DNA of 64,000 nt from Mycobacterium kyogaense (GTDB lineage Bacteria > Actinomycetota > Actinomycetes > Mycobacteriales > Mycobacteriaceae): assembly GCF_003254575.1 (NCBI RefSeq), contig NZ_QJUA01000027.1:1-64000 (forward strand), read 5' to 3'. This document shows, in pieces, positions 15,511 to 24,662 of this stretch (the stretch's first letter is position 1; the number at the start of each line of letters is the position of its first letter). Position numbers and translations under genes: made by a program. The notes under the pieces are model-generated. The model was not told the DNA's origin. It searched no databases and was given only the letters and a program-made list of their open reading frames with translations.

Positions 15511-17667
15511 TCAGCCTCCGCGGACGAACCCGTTGGTGCGCGCGATCTCCTCTGTCGCGAACCAGATTTCGGCCCGAGCCTCGTCGTAGTCGGCACTCCC
15601 GGGGCTCCAGTACAGGCCCGATCGAGTATCGGCTTTGATCGGGTAGCCGTCGGGAATCGCGTCCGGGTCGTCGTCGAGAGGCAGGTGCAGCGCGGTGCCC
15701 ATCGGGACGATGTCGTCGTCGTCATCGATCCGGGCATGCCTGCCGGTGTCGAGGAGGGCGTCCCGCTCGAAGGCCGGAGCGACGAGAGGCGCCGCGGGCA
15801 GTGCCGACGTGACGCCCTCGTCGTGTGAATCGAGACCGTCCGAATCGAGACCGTCCTCGTCGCTCGTCAGCCCCTCGCCTGTCGGCTCCTCGGCCGTCGG
15901 CTCCTCGGCCGTCGGCTCCTCGGCAGCCACATCCTCGGCAGCCAGCTCCTCGTCCGTCGGCTCCGCGGGCGTATCGGGCTGCGCGAAATCGTGCTCAGGT
16001 GCGGACTGAACCCGGGTCGGCGCGGTATCGATCGAGTCGGGATCGTCCTGCTCGACGAACGGATCGTCAGCCTGATCACCGGAGGCGGAGCGGTCAGCCG
16101 CGGAGTCGCTGAGCCCCCACAGATCGAGCCCGCTCGGCTCGTGGCCTTCGCCTGGGGTCGACGGGCGCTCGGAGGATGTCACCGACCCCAGACCCTCACG
16201 TGCATAGCGGTCGCCGAACAACGCGTCCTCGCCGACGTCCGCCGGTTCGTGGCCGTAGTCGTGCGCGTCGTGGTCTTCCTGCTGATACGGGGCCGGGGCG
16301 AACACGTCGTCGTCCTGACCACCGCGCCGGCGCCGGGCCACCACGAGCCCGACCACGGCGAGCACGAGCAGAACAGGGATGATCGCCAGCAGCCACCATG
16401 CCCACTGCGTCCCGGACCCGGAGTCCGCGTCGCCGCCCTGCGCTGACGGCGGGTCCTGCGTCGCCTGCTGTCCGGGGACCTCCAGCCCGGCCAGCTGAGA
16501 GGCGAGGTTCGCCGGTTCGGTGCTGAACCGCTTGCTGGCGGTGTCATAGGTGATCGCGCCACCGCTGAACTTCTGGGTGATCGCGTCGCCGTTCTGCGTC
16601 TGATCATCGACCGGGGCGCCAAGCTCGCCCGTCGCGCCGCCCAGCTTTTCCCACGCGGCGTTCATGGCACCACGGACGATGACCGCGCCGTAGTCGGGCG
16701 TCCAGAAGATCACCGGCTTGTCCGCCGCCGCGAAACTGCTCATCCTGCTCGCCGGGGCGACGCCGCCGTCCACCTCGCCGCTGATCGGGAAGCCGAGGTC
16801 TCCCTCCGGGCCGCCCACACTCTCGTACTTGGCCAGCACCTGGCCGGTCACGACGTTGGCGCCGGTAGCGGGGCTGTAGAAGATCTTGCCGTTGACGAAG
16901 TTCTGGCCGAGACCGTCGGAGCCGATCTTGTACGGTTCACCGTCGCTGGCGCCCAACGGTCCCAGTGGCCCCCCGGCGGCCCGGCGGGCGGCGTTGATCG
17001 CAGCGACCGGGTCGTCCGGCACGGAGAGGTCGGCGAGCTGTCCGGCGAGATCGGCCGGGTCGGTGGTGAACTTCTTGGCACGCGAGTCGTAGGAGACCTG
17101 GCCCCCGGTGAACTTCTGCGTCACCACTGGACCGTCGTAGGTCTCGTCTTCGGCGGGGACGCCGAGGACACCCGACGAGCCGCCGAGCCGGTCCCAGGCC
17201 GCATTGATCGGCCCGCGGACCACGTGCGCGCCGGTATCCGGTGTCCAGAAGATCACCGGGTTGTCCGGCGCGCTCAACGTGCTGTTGACGCTGGCGGGTG
17301 CGCGCCCGGGGCCCTCGTCGATGGTCGGAAAGCCGAGATCGCTGTCGGCGGGCCCGCCGAGCGACTCGTACTTGTCCAAGATGGCACCCTGCATGAAGTG
17401 CGCGCCGGTGCTCGGGGTGAAGAACACCTTGCCCGAGGCGAAGCTCTGCGCGAATCCGGATCCGATCGGATAGACATCGCCCGACGGCGGGCCCAGCGGG
17501 CCGGTGTCGCCACCGGTGGCCTGCCAGGTGGCGGTGATCGCGTTGCCGGCGTCGACGTCGGGTTGCGCCGTGGCCACAGGCGAGACCAGGAGCGCAGTGG
17601 CGACCCCGAGCAATCCGACGGTCCAACGATCAAACCCACGACGGCGCAGCATGAGCTGCCGGGTCAT
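15511..17667 (-). CDS. LGFP-repeat cell-envelope protein with C-terminal sunset-like motif
   Basis: This 718-residue protein has a signal peptide (cleavage near ATA-QP, residue 34). Two homologous modules of about 175 residues each follow (about 40-210 and 220-395), and each contains LGFP repeats such as YESLGGPADSDLGFP and KLGGATGELGAPV. A single helix lies at about 422-445. A long acidic cytosolic tail has tandem EEPTA repeats and ends in the segment KADTRSGLYWSPGSADY-EIWFATEEIA-NGF (about 665-712), which resembles the sunset domain. LGFP repeats are thought to bind the cell wall; the tail's role is unknown. By order it is Rv2721c. It is convergent with lexA. Confidence 0.82.
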   Translation of the reverse strand: MTRQLMLRRRGFDRWTVGLLGVATALLVSPVATAQPDVDAGNAITATWQATGGDTGPLGPPSGDVYPIGSGFAQSFASGKVFFTPSTGAHFMQGAILDKYESLGGPADSDLGFPTIDEGPGRAPASVNSTLSAPDNPVIFWTPDTGAHVVRGPINAAWDRLGGSSGVLGVPAEDETYDGPVVTQKFTGGQVSYDSRAKKFTTDPADLAGQLADLSVPDDPVAAINAARRAAGGPLGPLGASDGEPYKIGSDGLGQNFVNGKIFYSPATGANVVTGQVLAKYESVGGPEGDLGFPISGEVDGGVAPASRMSSFAAADKPVIFWTPDYGAVIVRGAMNAAWEKLGGATGELGAPVDDQTQNGDAITQKFSGGAITYDTASKRFSTEPANLASQLAGLEVPGQQATQDPPSAQGGDADSGSGTQWAWWLLAIIPVLLVLAVVGLVVARRRRGGQDDDVFAPAPYQQEDHDAHDYGHEPADVGEDALFGDRYAREGLGSVTSSERPSTPGEGHEPSGLDLWGLSDSAADRSASGDQADDPFVEQDDPDSIDTAPTRVQSAPEHDFAQPDTPAEPTDEELAAEDVAAEEPTAEEPTAEEPTGEGLTSDEDGLDSDGLDSHDEGVTSALPAAPLVAPAFERDALLDTGRHARIDDDDDIVPMGTALHLPLDDDPDAIPDGYPIKADTRSGLYWSPGSADYDEARAEIWFATEEIARTNGFVRGG

Positions 17668-17803
17668 TCATCCTCCCCGTGGTCGGCGACTTGAGTAACT
17701 CCATCACGGTTCAGCGAAAATTACCGCGTGCGTTCACTCTGCGTCAGCGGACCGCGTTTACCAAGCCACCTCGCCGTCAGCGCCGCAAAATGGCACTGAC
17801 CGC

Positions 17804-18979
17804 CTACACACCCAGGCTGCGACCGATGATCTCTTTCATGATCTCGGTGGTGCCGCCGTAGATGGTCTGCACGCGGGCGTCGAGATAGGCCCGCGCAACG
17901 TCGTATTCGCGCATGTAGCCGTAGCCGCCGTGCAGTTGCAGGCAGCGGTCGATGAGGTGCACCTGCTTTTCCGTGGCGTACCACTTGGCCATCGCGGCCT
18001 GCTCGACGGTGAGCTTGTCCTCCAGATGCAGCCGGATGAACTCGTCGACCATCAGTCGGACGACGGTGGCTTCGGTGGACAGCTCTGCCAGCAGGAAACG
18101 GCTGTTCTGCTGGCTGCCGATCGGCTTGCCGAAGGCCTTGCGCTCCTTGGCGTACTGCAGCGTGCCGGCCAGCACGGCTTCCATCGCCGCCGCGGCCATG
18201 ATCGCGATGCTGATGCGTTCCTGCGGCAGGTTCTGCATCAGGTAGATGAAGCCCTGGCCCTCTTCGCCGAGCAGGTTCTCGACCGGCACCTTCACGTCGG
18301 TGAACGACAGCTCGGCGGTGTCCTGGGCGTCCAGCCCCACCTTGTCGAGTTTGCGACCGCGCTCGAAGCCCTCCATGCCACGCTCGACCACCAGCAGTGA
18401 GAAGCCCAGCGCGCCCTTGTCGGGGTCTGTCTGGGCCACGACGATCACCAGGTCGGACAGGATGCCGTTGGTGATGAAGGTCTTCGAGCCGTTGAGGATG
18501 TAGTGGTCGCCGTCGCGGACCGCCCGGGTTTTGATGCCCTGCAGGTCACTGCCGGTGCCGGGTTCGGTCATCGCGATGGCGCTGATGTATTCGCCGCTGC
18601 AGAACTTCGGCAGCCAGCGTTGCTTCTGCTCTTCGGTGCCCAGGCGGATGAAGTACGGCGCCACGACGTCGTTGTGCAGGCTGAAGCCGAGCCCGCTGTA
18701 GCGACCGGCGGTGATCTCTTCGGTGATGACGGTGTTGTAGCGGAAGTCGGTGACCCCGCCGCCGCCGTACTCCTCGGGGACCGCCATGCCGAGGAAGCCC
18801 TGCTTGCCTGCCTCCACCCAGACACTGCGGTCCACCAGCTTGTCGGCCTCCCACTGGTCGTGGTGTGGCGCGACGTGGCGTTCGAGGAACGTCCGGAAGG
18901 AGTCGCGGAACATGTCGTGTTCCGGTTCGAACAGCGTGCGCTCGTAGGCGATGACGGACTTTTCGGCTGCAGAGCCCAT
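17804..18979 (-). CDS. fadE20: acyl-CoA dehydrogenase FadE20
   Basis: This 391-residue flavoenzyme introduces the alpha-beta double bond in acyl-CoA during fatty-acid oxidation. The N-terminal helical domain leads to the FAD/substrate strand segment SAIAMTEPGTGSDLQGIKT. The C-terminal helices contain LPQERISIA, where Glu254 sits at the catalytic-base position used by long-chain and isovaleryl-type enzymes. At the alternative position near the end there is Gly (IYGGTTEIMKE), which agrees with that assignment. It aligns along its length with Rv2724c. The start at 18979 gives the homologous N-terminus (MGSA...ERTLFEPEHDMF). The gene is divergent from the molybdopterin oxidoreductase gene. Confidence 0.93.
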   Translation of the reverse strand: MGSAAEKSVIAYERTLFEPEHDMFRDSFRTFLERHVAPHHDQWEADKLVDRSVWVEAGKQGFLGMAVPEEYGGGGVTDFRYNTVITEEITAGRYSGLGFSLHNDVVAPYFIRLGTEEQKQRWLPKFCSGEYISAIAMTEPGTGSDLQGIKTRAVRDGDHYILNGSKTFITNGILSDLVIVVAQTDPDKGALGFSLLVVERGMEGFERGRKLDKVGLDAQDTAELSFTDVKVPVENLLGEEGQGFIYLMQNLPQERISIAIMAAAAMEAVLAGTLQYAKERKAFGKPIGSQQNSRFLLAELSTEATVVRLMVDEFIRLHLEDKLTVEQAAMAKWYATEKQVHLIDRCLQLHGGYGYMREYDVARAYLDARVQTIYGGTTEIMKEIIGRSLGV

Positions 18980-19126
18980 GGAGGAATCCTCGCGTCGTTG
19001 ATCGGATCGGGAACGTCGGAACTTTTCAGCCACGGTACCCCACCCAACCGGATGGTTGGGCTCCGGCGAGGCAGGGATCGGCCCACCCGCAACGACACGC
19101 GGTGCCCGCCCGGGCCGTACCCGCCC

Positions 19127-19132
19127 TACACT
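19127..19132 (+). promoter_or_regulatory. -10 element of the molybdopterin oxidoreductase gene
   Basis: TACACT lies 8 nt before the ATG at 19141, with no Shine-Dalgarno in between. A leaderless or near-leaderless transcript is predicted. Confidence 0.45.
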
Positions 19133-19140
19133 CAGGCCCC

Positions 19141-21420
19141 ATGGGCACCAGCCTCACCCACTGGGGCGCCTTCCGCGCCACCGTCGAGGCCGGCGACGTC
19201 GCCTCTGTCGCCCCGATCGCCGGCGACACCGACCCGTCCCCCGCACTGGGCAATCTGCCCGGCTCGGTCCGCCACTCGGCGCGCATCACCGGCCCGGCGG
19301 TGCGCCGGGGCTGGCTCGACGACGGACCGGGACCGAGCAGTCGCCGCGGCGCCGACGACTTCGTCGCCGTCAGCTGGGACGAGCTCACCGAGCTCCTCGC
19401 CGCCGAGTTGCGGCGTGTCATCGACCGCCACGGCAACGGCGCGCTCTACGGCGGTTCGTACGGCTGGGCCAGCGCCGGCCGGTTCCACCATGCGCAGAGC
19501 CAGGTGCACCGGATCCTCAATTGCCTTGGCGGCTACACGTTTTCCCGGCACTCCTACAGCCTGGGCGCCACCGGTGTGATCATGCCGCGGGTGGTGGGCA
19601 CGCATGACGATCTGTTCAAGCGGTCCACCGCCTGGGACGTCATCGTCGAGCACACCGAGTTGCTGGTGTGCTTCGGGGGGCTCGCGCTGAAGAACACGGG
19701 GGTCAATCACGGTGGCACGACGGCTCATCCGGCCCGGGATGCGCTGAACCGCTTCCGTGCGGGCGGCGGCCGGATCGTGTCGTTCTCCCCGCTGCGTGAC
19801 GACGTCGACGGGCCCTGCGACTGGTTCGCGCCGGTGCCCGGGACGGACGTGGCCATCATGCTGGCCCTGGCGCACGTGCTGGCCACCGAGTCGCTGGCCG
19901 ACCGTGACTTCCTGGCCACCTACTGCACGGGATACGAACGGTTCGAGCGCTACTTGCTCGGCATCGACGACGGTGTACCCAAATCGCCGCAGTGGGCGGC
20001 CGGGCTCTGCGGGCTGGACCCCGAGGACCTGACCGCGCTGGCTCGCCAGATGGCCGCGCACCGCACGATCGTCACGGTCAGTTGGTCGTTGCAGCGCACC
20101 AGGTTCGGCGAGCAGGCCCCGTGGATGGGGTTGACGCTGGCCGCGATGCTGGGTCAGATCGGCCTGCCGGGCGGCGGCTTCGGCCACGGGTACGGATCGA
20201 TGAACGAGCCGGGGCTACCACCTCTTCGCTGCGCGCTCCCCCGGCTGCCGCAGGGCGTCAACCCCGTCACCTCGTTCATTCCCGTCGCGGCGATCAGCGA
20301 CATGCTGCTCCATCCCGGAGAGTCGTTCGACTACAACGGGTTACGGCTCACCTATCCCGATGTCAAAATGGTCTACTGGGCCGGCGGCAACCCGTTCCAC
20401 CATCACCAGAACATTCCGCGGCTGCGCCGAGCGTTGGGGCGCGTGGACACCGTCGTGGTGCACGATCCGTACTGGACCGCGATGGCCAGGCACGCCGACA
20501 TCGTCGTGCCGTCGACGACGTTCCTCGAGCGCGACGACTTCTCCGGTTCCCGCAACGATCCGGTGCTGATGGCGATGCCCCGGCTGACCGAGCCCTATGC
20601 AGACGCCCGCGACGACTACGACACCTTCGCCGCGCTCGCTGCCGCCCTCGGCGTCGAAGAGGACTTCACAGAGGGTCGCACCTCGGCGCAGTGGCTGCGC
20701 CACCTGTACGACACATGGTCACAGGCGTTGGATTTCGCGGTGCCCACGTTCGACGAGTTCTGGTCGGCCGGGCAGGTGCGGCTTCCGGTGGATGACGGGC
20801 TGACCCTGCTGGCCGACTTCCGCGCCGACCCGGCGGCGCACCGGCTCGGCACCCGCAGCGGGCTGATCGAGATCTTCTCCGACGACATCGACGGCTTCGG
20901 GTATTCCGATTGCGCGGGACATCCCGCGTGGTTCGAGCCGTCCGAATGGCTCGGCGGCCCGCGCGCCCAGCGCTACCCACTGCATCTGATCGCCAATCAG
21001 CCGGCCTCCCGCCTACACAGCCAGCTCGACGGAGGCAAGACCAGCCAGGACTCGAAAGTGTCCGGGCGGGAACCGATCCGGATGCATCCGTCCGATGCGC
21101 AGGCGCGCGGGCTGCACACCGGCGACGTGGTGCGGGTGTTCAACGACCGCGGCGCATGCCTGGCCGGGGTGCTCGTCGACGAGCGGGTACGGCCGCAGGT
21201 GGTCCAACTGTCGACCGGGGCCTGGTACGACCCGATCGATCCTGCCGACCCCGAGGCGTTGTGCGTTCACGGCAACCCGAACGTGTTCACCGACGACATC
21301 GGAACGTCGTCGCTGGCCCGCGGCTGCACTGGTGCGCACGTCCTCGTCGAGATCGAGAAGTACGCCGCGACACCGCCTCCGGTGCGCGCACATCAGCCGC
21401 CGCGGATCGTCAGGCGGTAG
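19141..21420 (+). CDS. cytosolic molybdopterin oxidoreductase, BisC/DMSO-reductase type
   Basis: This 759-residue enzyme belongs to the DMSO/TMAO/biotin-sulfoxide reductase subfamily of bis-MGD proteins. It has the typical N-terminal HWGAF entry, the segment YGGSYGWASAGRFHHAQSQ, a serine at the Mo-ligand position (Ser140 in HSYSLGA), and the C-terminal MGD-binding domain (LHLIANQPASRLHSQLDGG, then GLHTGDVVRVFNDRG). No iron-sulfur cysteine cluster is present at the start, as expected for this subfamily. No twin-arginine signal is seen, so it should act in the cytosol, like BisC, on S- or N-oxides such as biotin or methionine sulfoxide. The 3' end overlaps convergent hflX by 11 nt. M. tuberculosis has its bisC elsewhere, as I remember. 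Confidence 0.85.
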   Translation: MGTSLTHWGAFRATVEAGDVASVAPIAGDTDPSPALGNLPGSVRHSARITGPAVRRGWLDDGPGPSSRRGADDFVAVSWDELTELLAAELRRVIDRHGNGALYGGSYGWASAGRFHHAQSQVHRILNCLGGYTFSRHSYSLGATGVIMPRVVGTHDDLFKRSTAWDVIVEHTELLVCFGGLALKNTGVNHGGTTAHPARDALNRFRAGGGRIVSFSPLRDDVDGPCDWFAPVPGTDVAIMLALAHVLATESLADRDFLATYCTGYERFERYLLGIDDGVPKSPQWAAGLCGLDPEDLTALARQMAAHRTIVTVSWSLQRTRFGEQAPWMGLTLAAMLGQIGLPGGGFGHGYGSMNEPGLPPLRCALPRLPQGVNPVTSFIPVAAISDMLLHPGESFDYNGLRLTYPDVKMVYWAGGNPFHHHQNIPRLRRALGRVDTVVVHDPYWTAMARHADIVVPSTTFLERDDFSGSRNDPVLMAMPRLTEPYADARDDYDTFAALAAALGVEEDFTEGRTSAQWLRHLYDTWSQALDFAVPTFDEFWSAGQVRLPVDDGLTLLADFRADPAAHRLGTRSGLIEIFSDDIDGFGYSDCAGHPAWFEPSEWLGGPRAQRYPLHLIANQPASRLHSQLDGGKTSQDSKVSGREPIRMHPSDAQARGLHTGDVVRVFNDRGACLAGVLVDERVRPQVVQLSTGAWYDPIDPADPEALCVHGNPNVFTDDIGTSSLARGCTGAHVLVEIEKYAATPPPVRAHQPPRIVRR

Positions 21421-22858
21421 CGAACTCGGCGAGGCCTGCGGCCAGTGCGACCGGTACCCGAGCGGTGATCCGGGTGCCCGCCTCGGTGTGTTCGGTGGCG
21501 TCGATACGGCCTTCGGAATGCATCCGTGCGACGAGATCCCCGCGGTCGTAGGGAATCGTCACGTCGACGGCCGTGTCCGTGGGTTCGACGAGTTCGGCCA
21601 TCTTGGCCCGCAACTGATCCAGTCCGTCACCGGTGTGCGCGGAGACGAACACCGCGCCGGGCAGCGCGCGGCGCAACGTGGCCAGCATCAGTCCGCTGGC
21701 GGCGTCGGTCTTGTTGACCACCAACAGTTCTCGCGGCGCAGCGATGCCGTACTCGGCGACGACGTCGTTGATCACCGCGCGCACGGCGTTGATCTGGGCC
21801 AGCGGGTTCACATCGGAGCCGTCGACCACGTGCACCAGCAGTTCGGCGTCGACGACCTCTTCCAGGGTCGACCGGAACGCCTCGACCAGCTGGGTGGGCA
21901 GATGCCGCACGAACCCGACGGTGTCGGTCAGCACGAACGGCCGTCCGTCGTCGAATTGTCCGCGGCGCGTGGTGGGTTCGAGGGTGGCGAACAGCGCGTT
22001 CTCGACCAGTACGCCGGCACCGGTGAGCGCGTTGAGCAGACTCGACTTGCCGGCGTTGGTGTAGCCGACGATCGCGACCGACGGCACCTCGCTGCGCCGG
22101 CGCCCACTGCGCTGGGTGTCGCGGATCTTCTTCATGTCCTTGATCTCGCGACGCAGCTTGGCCATCCGTTCCCGGATGCGCCGGCGGTCGGTTTCGATCT
22201 TCGTCTCACCGGGACCGCGGGTACCCACGCCGCCCCCGGCACCGCCGGCACGGCCGCCCGCCTGACGCGACATCGATTCACCCCAGCCGCGCAGCCTGGG
22301 CAGCATGTACTCCATCTGCGCGAGCGAGACCTGCGCCTTGCCCTCCCGGCTGGTGGCGTGCTGGGCGAAGATGTCGAGGATCAGCGCGGTGCGGTCGATG
22401 ACCTTGACCTTCACCACCTTCTCCAACGCATTCAGCTGGGCGGGGCTCAGTTCACCGTCGCAGATCACGGTGTCGGCGCCGGTGGCGATGACGACCTCGC
22501 GCAGCTCGGCAGCCTTACCGGAACCGATGTAGGTGGCGGGGTCGGGCTTGTCGCGGCGCTGGATCACACCTTCGAGCACTTCGGAGCCGGCGGTTTCGGC
22601 GAGCGCGGCGAGTTCGGCGAGGCTGGCGTCGGCATCGGCGGCCGAGCCCTCGGTCCAGACGCCGACCAGGACCACGCGTTCGAGGCGCAGCTGGCGGTAC
22701 TCGACCTCGGAGATGTCGGCCAGTTCGGTGGAGAGCCCGGCGACGCGGCGCAGGGCCGCACGCTCTTCGAGGGCGAGTTCACCCACGCTGGGGGTGTCGT
22801 TGCGGAATTCGGGATACGTCATAGGCGAATCAAGGTTCGCACGGAGAACACTGTTCAT
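21410..22858 (-). CDS. hflX: ribosome-associated GTPase HflX
   Basis: This 482-residue protein has an N-terminal HflX domain with the nucleotide-binding segment GSGKAAELREVV. A linker carries GTRGPGETKIETDRRRIRERM. The GTPase domain has G1 GYTNAGKSS, G3 DTVGFVRHLP and G4 NKTD. HflX splits stalled or hibernating ribosomes and contributes to antibiotic tolerance in mycobacteria. The first 50 residues form the usual acidic extension. The ATG at 22858 is used because it lies 10 nt after the dapF stop; an alternative ATG is at 22822. The gene ends the minus-strand run miaA-dapF-hflX, equal to Rv2725c. Confidence 0.95.
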   Translation of the reverse strand: MNSVLRANLDSPMTYPEFRNDTPSVGELALEERAALRRVAGLSTELADISEVEYRQLRLERVVLVGVWTEGSAADADASLAELAALAETAGSEVLEGVIQRRDKPDPATYIGSGKAAELREVVIATGADTVICDGELSPAQLNALEKVVKVKVIDRTALILDIFAQHATSREGKAQVSLAQMEYMLPRLRGWGESMSRQAGGRAGGAGGGVGTRGPGETKIETDRRRIRERMAKLRREIKDMKKIRDTQRSGRRRSEVPSVAIVGYTNAGKSSLLNALTGAGVLVENALFATLEPTTRRGQFDDGRPFVLTDTVGFVRHLPTQLVEAFRSTLEEVVDAELLVHVVDGSDVNPLAQINAVRAVINDVVAEYGIAAPRELLVVNKTDAASGLMLATLRRALPGAVFVSAHTGDGLDQLRAKMAELVEPTDTAVDVTIPYDRGDLVARMHSEGRIDATEHTEAGTRITARVPVALAAGLAEFATA

Positions 22859-22867
22859 GCACCTGCT

Positions 22868-23743
22868 TTAACGTCCATGCGCGGCCCACCATTCCTCGGC
22901 GAGCTCGCCGTGGGCGACCAGTACAGACGGTCCGCGCAGGTAGCTGGTCGCGTCGGTGACGGTGACGGTGACGGCGCCACCCGGGACGTGCACGGTCACC
23001 TCGCCGGTCTCCTCTCCCTGCTGGGCCAGCGCGGCGACGGCGGCGGCGACCGTTCCGGTGCCGCAGGAGCGCGTCTCCCCCACGCCGCGCTCGTGCACCC
23101 GCATCGTGACCGCACGGTCGGCGTCCAGCACGGTGAGCACCTCGACGTTGACCCCGTCGGGAAACGTCTCGGGGTCGAAGGTCACCGGTGCCGCCACGTC
23201 GAGTCCGGCCAGCGTCTCGGTCGTCAGCTGGGCGTCGACGCAGGCCAGGTGCGGATTGCCGACGTCGACGGCCAGCCCGGCGAACGACCGTCCGCCCACG
23301 GTGGCGGTGGACGAGCCGAGCACGTTGGCTTTGCCCATCTCCACGGTCACCTCGGCGCGCACCGGGTCGGCGGAGTGCAGCACCACCGGGCGGGGGCCCG
23401 CGAGTGAGCCGACCACGAACTCGTCGCGGGTCTCGAGCCCGCTGGCCCGCAGGTAGTGCGCGAACACCCGCACTCCGTTACCGCACATCTGGGCGATCGA
23501 CCCGTCGGCGTTCCGGTAGTCCATGTACCAGTCGCCGGGCGCGAGCCCCTCCGGCAGCCGGTCGAAGACCCCCGCGTCGAGCGCTGCGCCCGCGGTGGTC
23601 ACCCGCAGCACCCCGTCGGCGCCGAGACCCTGCCTGCGGTCGCACAGCGCGGCGACCGCGGCCGGCGACAGCGTCACGGCGGCCTGCAGGTCGGGCAGGA
23701 CGACGAAGTCGTTCTGCGTGCCGTGCCCTTTGGCGAACTTCAC
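22868..23743 (-). CDS. dapF: diaminopimelate epimerase DapF
   Basis: This 291-residue PLP-independent epimerase converts LL- to meso-diaminopimelate for lysine and peptidoglycan. Both catalytic cysteines are present: Cys87 in MCGNGVRVF and Cys227 in RSCGTGTVA. The substrate motifs KGHGTQNDF at the start and YRNADGS are conserved. The start is the GTG at 23743, 4 nt beyond the miaA stop, which suggests translational coupling; the length matches M. tuberculosis DapF. dapA, another gene of the pathway, lies 32 kb away in this window. Confidence 0.95.
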   Translation of the reverse strand: MKFAKGHGTQNDFVVLPDLQAAVTLSPAAVAALCDRRQGLGADGVLRVTTAGAALDAGVFDRLPEGLAPGDWYMDYRNADGSIAQMCGNGVRVFAHYLRASGLETRDEFVVGSLAGPRPVVLHSADPVRAEVTVEMGKANVLGSSTATVGGRSFAGLAVDVGNPHLACVDAQLTTETLAGLDVAAPVTFDPETFPDGVNVEVLTVLDADRAVTMRVHERGVGETRSCGTGTVAAAVAALAQQGEETGEVTVHVPGGAVTVTVTDATSYLRGPSVLVAHGELAEEWWAAHGR

Positions 23744-23747
23744 CTGG

Positions 23748-24662
23748 TCAGGATACGTCCCGCCAGATGCGCACGGCGCTGGCTGCGAGATCGGCAGCCG
23801 CGCCGTCCAGCCACGTGATGCGGTGATCTCGGCGGAACCACGAGCGCTGCCTGCGCACATAGCGACGGGTTCCGACGAAGGTGGGTTCGCGAGCGGCCGA
23901 CCCATCGCCGCCGGCGTCGAGATCGGCCAGCACCTGTGCGTATCCGAGCGCCCGGGCCGCGGTCACGCCGTCGCGCAACCCACGGTCCCGGAGCTCGCGC
24001 ACTTCGTCGATCAGGCCCGCGGCGAACATGGCGTCGGTGCGCTGCGCCAGCCGTTGATCGAGAACCTCGGTGGGCCAATCCAATCCGACGATGGCGGTGT
24101 TCCAGCGGGGTGTGCCGATGGTGGGCGCAGACGCCGCGAAGGGCTGACCCGTCAGCTCGACGACCTCCAGCGCGCGCACGATGCGCCGCCCGTCGGTGGG
24201 CAGGATCGACGCCGCCGCGGCCGGATCGACTCGTGCGAGCTCACGGTGCAGCCCGGCTACTCCGACCTCGGCCAGCCGGGCCTCCCACCGGGCCCGCACG
24301 GCCGGATCGGTGGCGGGGAACGTCCATTCGTCGAGCAGCGACTGGATGTAGAGCATCGAGCCGCCCACGATCACCGGGACCGCGCCCCTGGCGAGGATGG
24401 CGTCCACGTCGTCGGACGCGGATTGCTGGTACCGGGCGACGGTCGCGGTCTCGGTGACGTCGAGGACGTCGAGCTGGTGGTGCGGGATGCCCTGTCGCTC
24501 GTCGGGGAGCAGCTTGGCGGTGCCGATGTCCATCCCGCGGTAGAGCTGCATCGCGTCGGCGTTGACCACCTCGATCGGGTGGCCGATCAGGTCGGCGACC
24601 GCCAGCGCGAGCGCCGACTTGCCGGTGCCGGTCGGGCCGATGACGGCCAGCGGCCGGGTCAC
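23748..24662 (-). CDS. miaA: tRNA dimethylallyltransferase MiaA
   Basis: This 304-residue enzyme adds dimethylallyl to A37 of tRNAs that read UNN codons. The P-loop is GPTGTGKSALAL at residues 7-18. The substrate segments VVNADAMQLYRGMDIGTAK, VPVIVGGSMLYIQSLLD and the DxxR/Zn-independent C-terminal GLIDEVRELRDRG are all present. The last part (VGTRRYVRRQRSWFRRD) is the tRNA-contact arginine stretch. The start is the GTG at 24662, which overlaps the stop of the upstream dioxygenase-like gene (GTGA). miaB, which methylthiolates the product, is 4 kb upstream on the same strand. Confidence 0.95.
   Translation of the reverse strand: MTRPLAVIGPTGTGKSALALAVADLIGHPIEVVNADAMQLYRGMDIGTAKLLPDERQGIPHHQLDVLDVTETATVARYQQSASDDVDAILARGAVPVIVGGSMLYIQSLLDEWTFPATDPAVRARWEARLAEVGVAGLHRELARVDPAAAASILPTDGRRIVRALEVVELTGQPFAASAPTIGTPRWNTAIVGLDWPTEVLDQRLAQRTDAMFAAGLIDEVRELRDRGLRDGVTAARALGYAQVLADLDAGGDGSAAREPTFVGTRRYVRRQRSWFRRDHRITWLDGAAADLAASAVRIWRDVS

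Noticed and set aside
17668..17803. Extra small ORF between the LGFP gene and fadE20
   Set aside because: Short frames there have no ribosome site or family match; the gap looks like an upstream region only.
21095..23407. A 770-codon plus-strand ORF opposite hflX and dapF
   Set aside because: Mirror ORF; hflX and dapF are unambiguous on the other strand.
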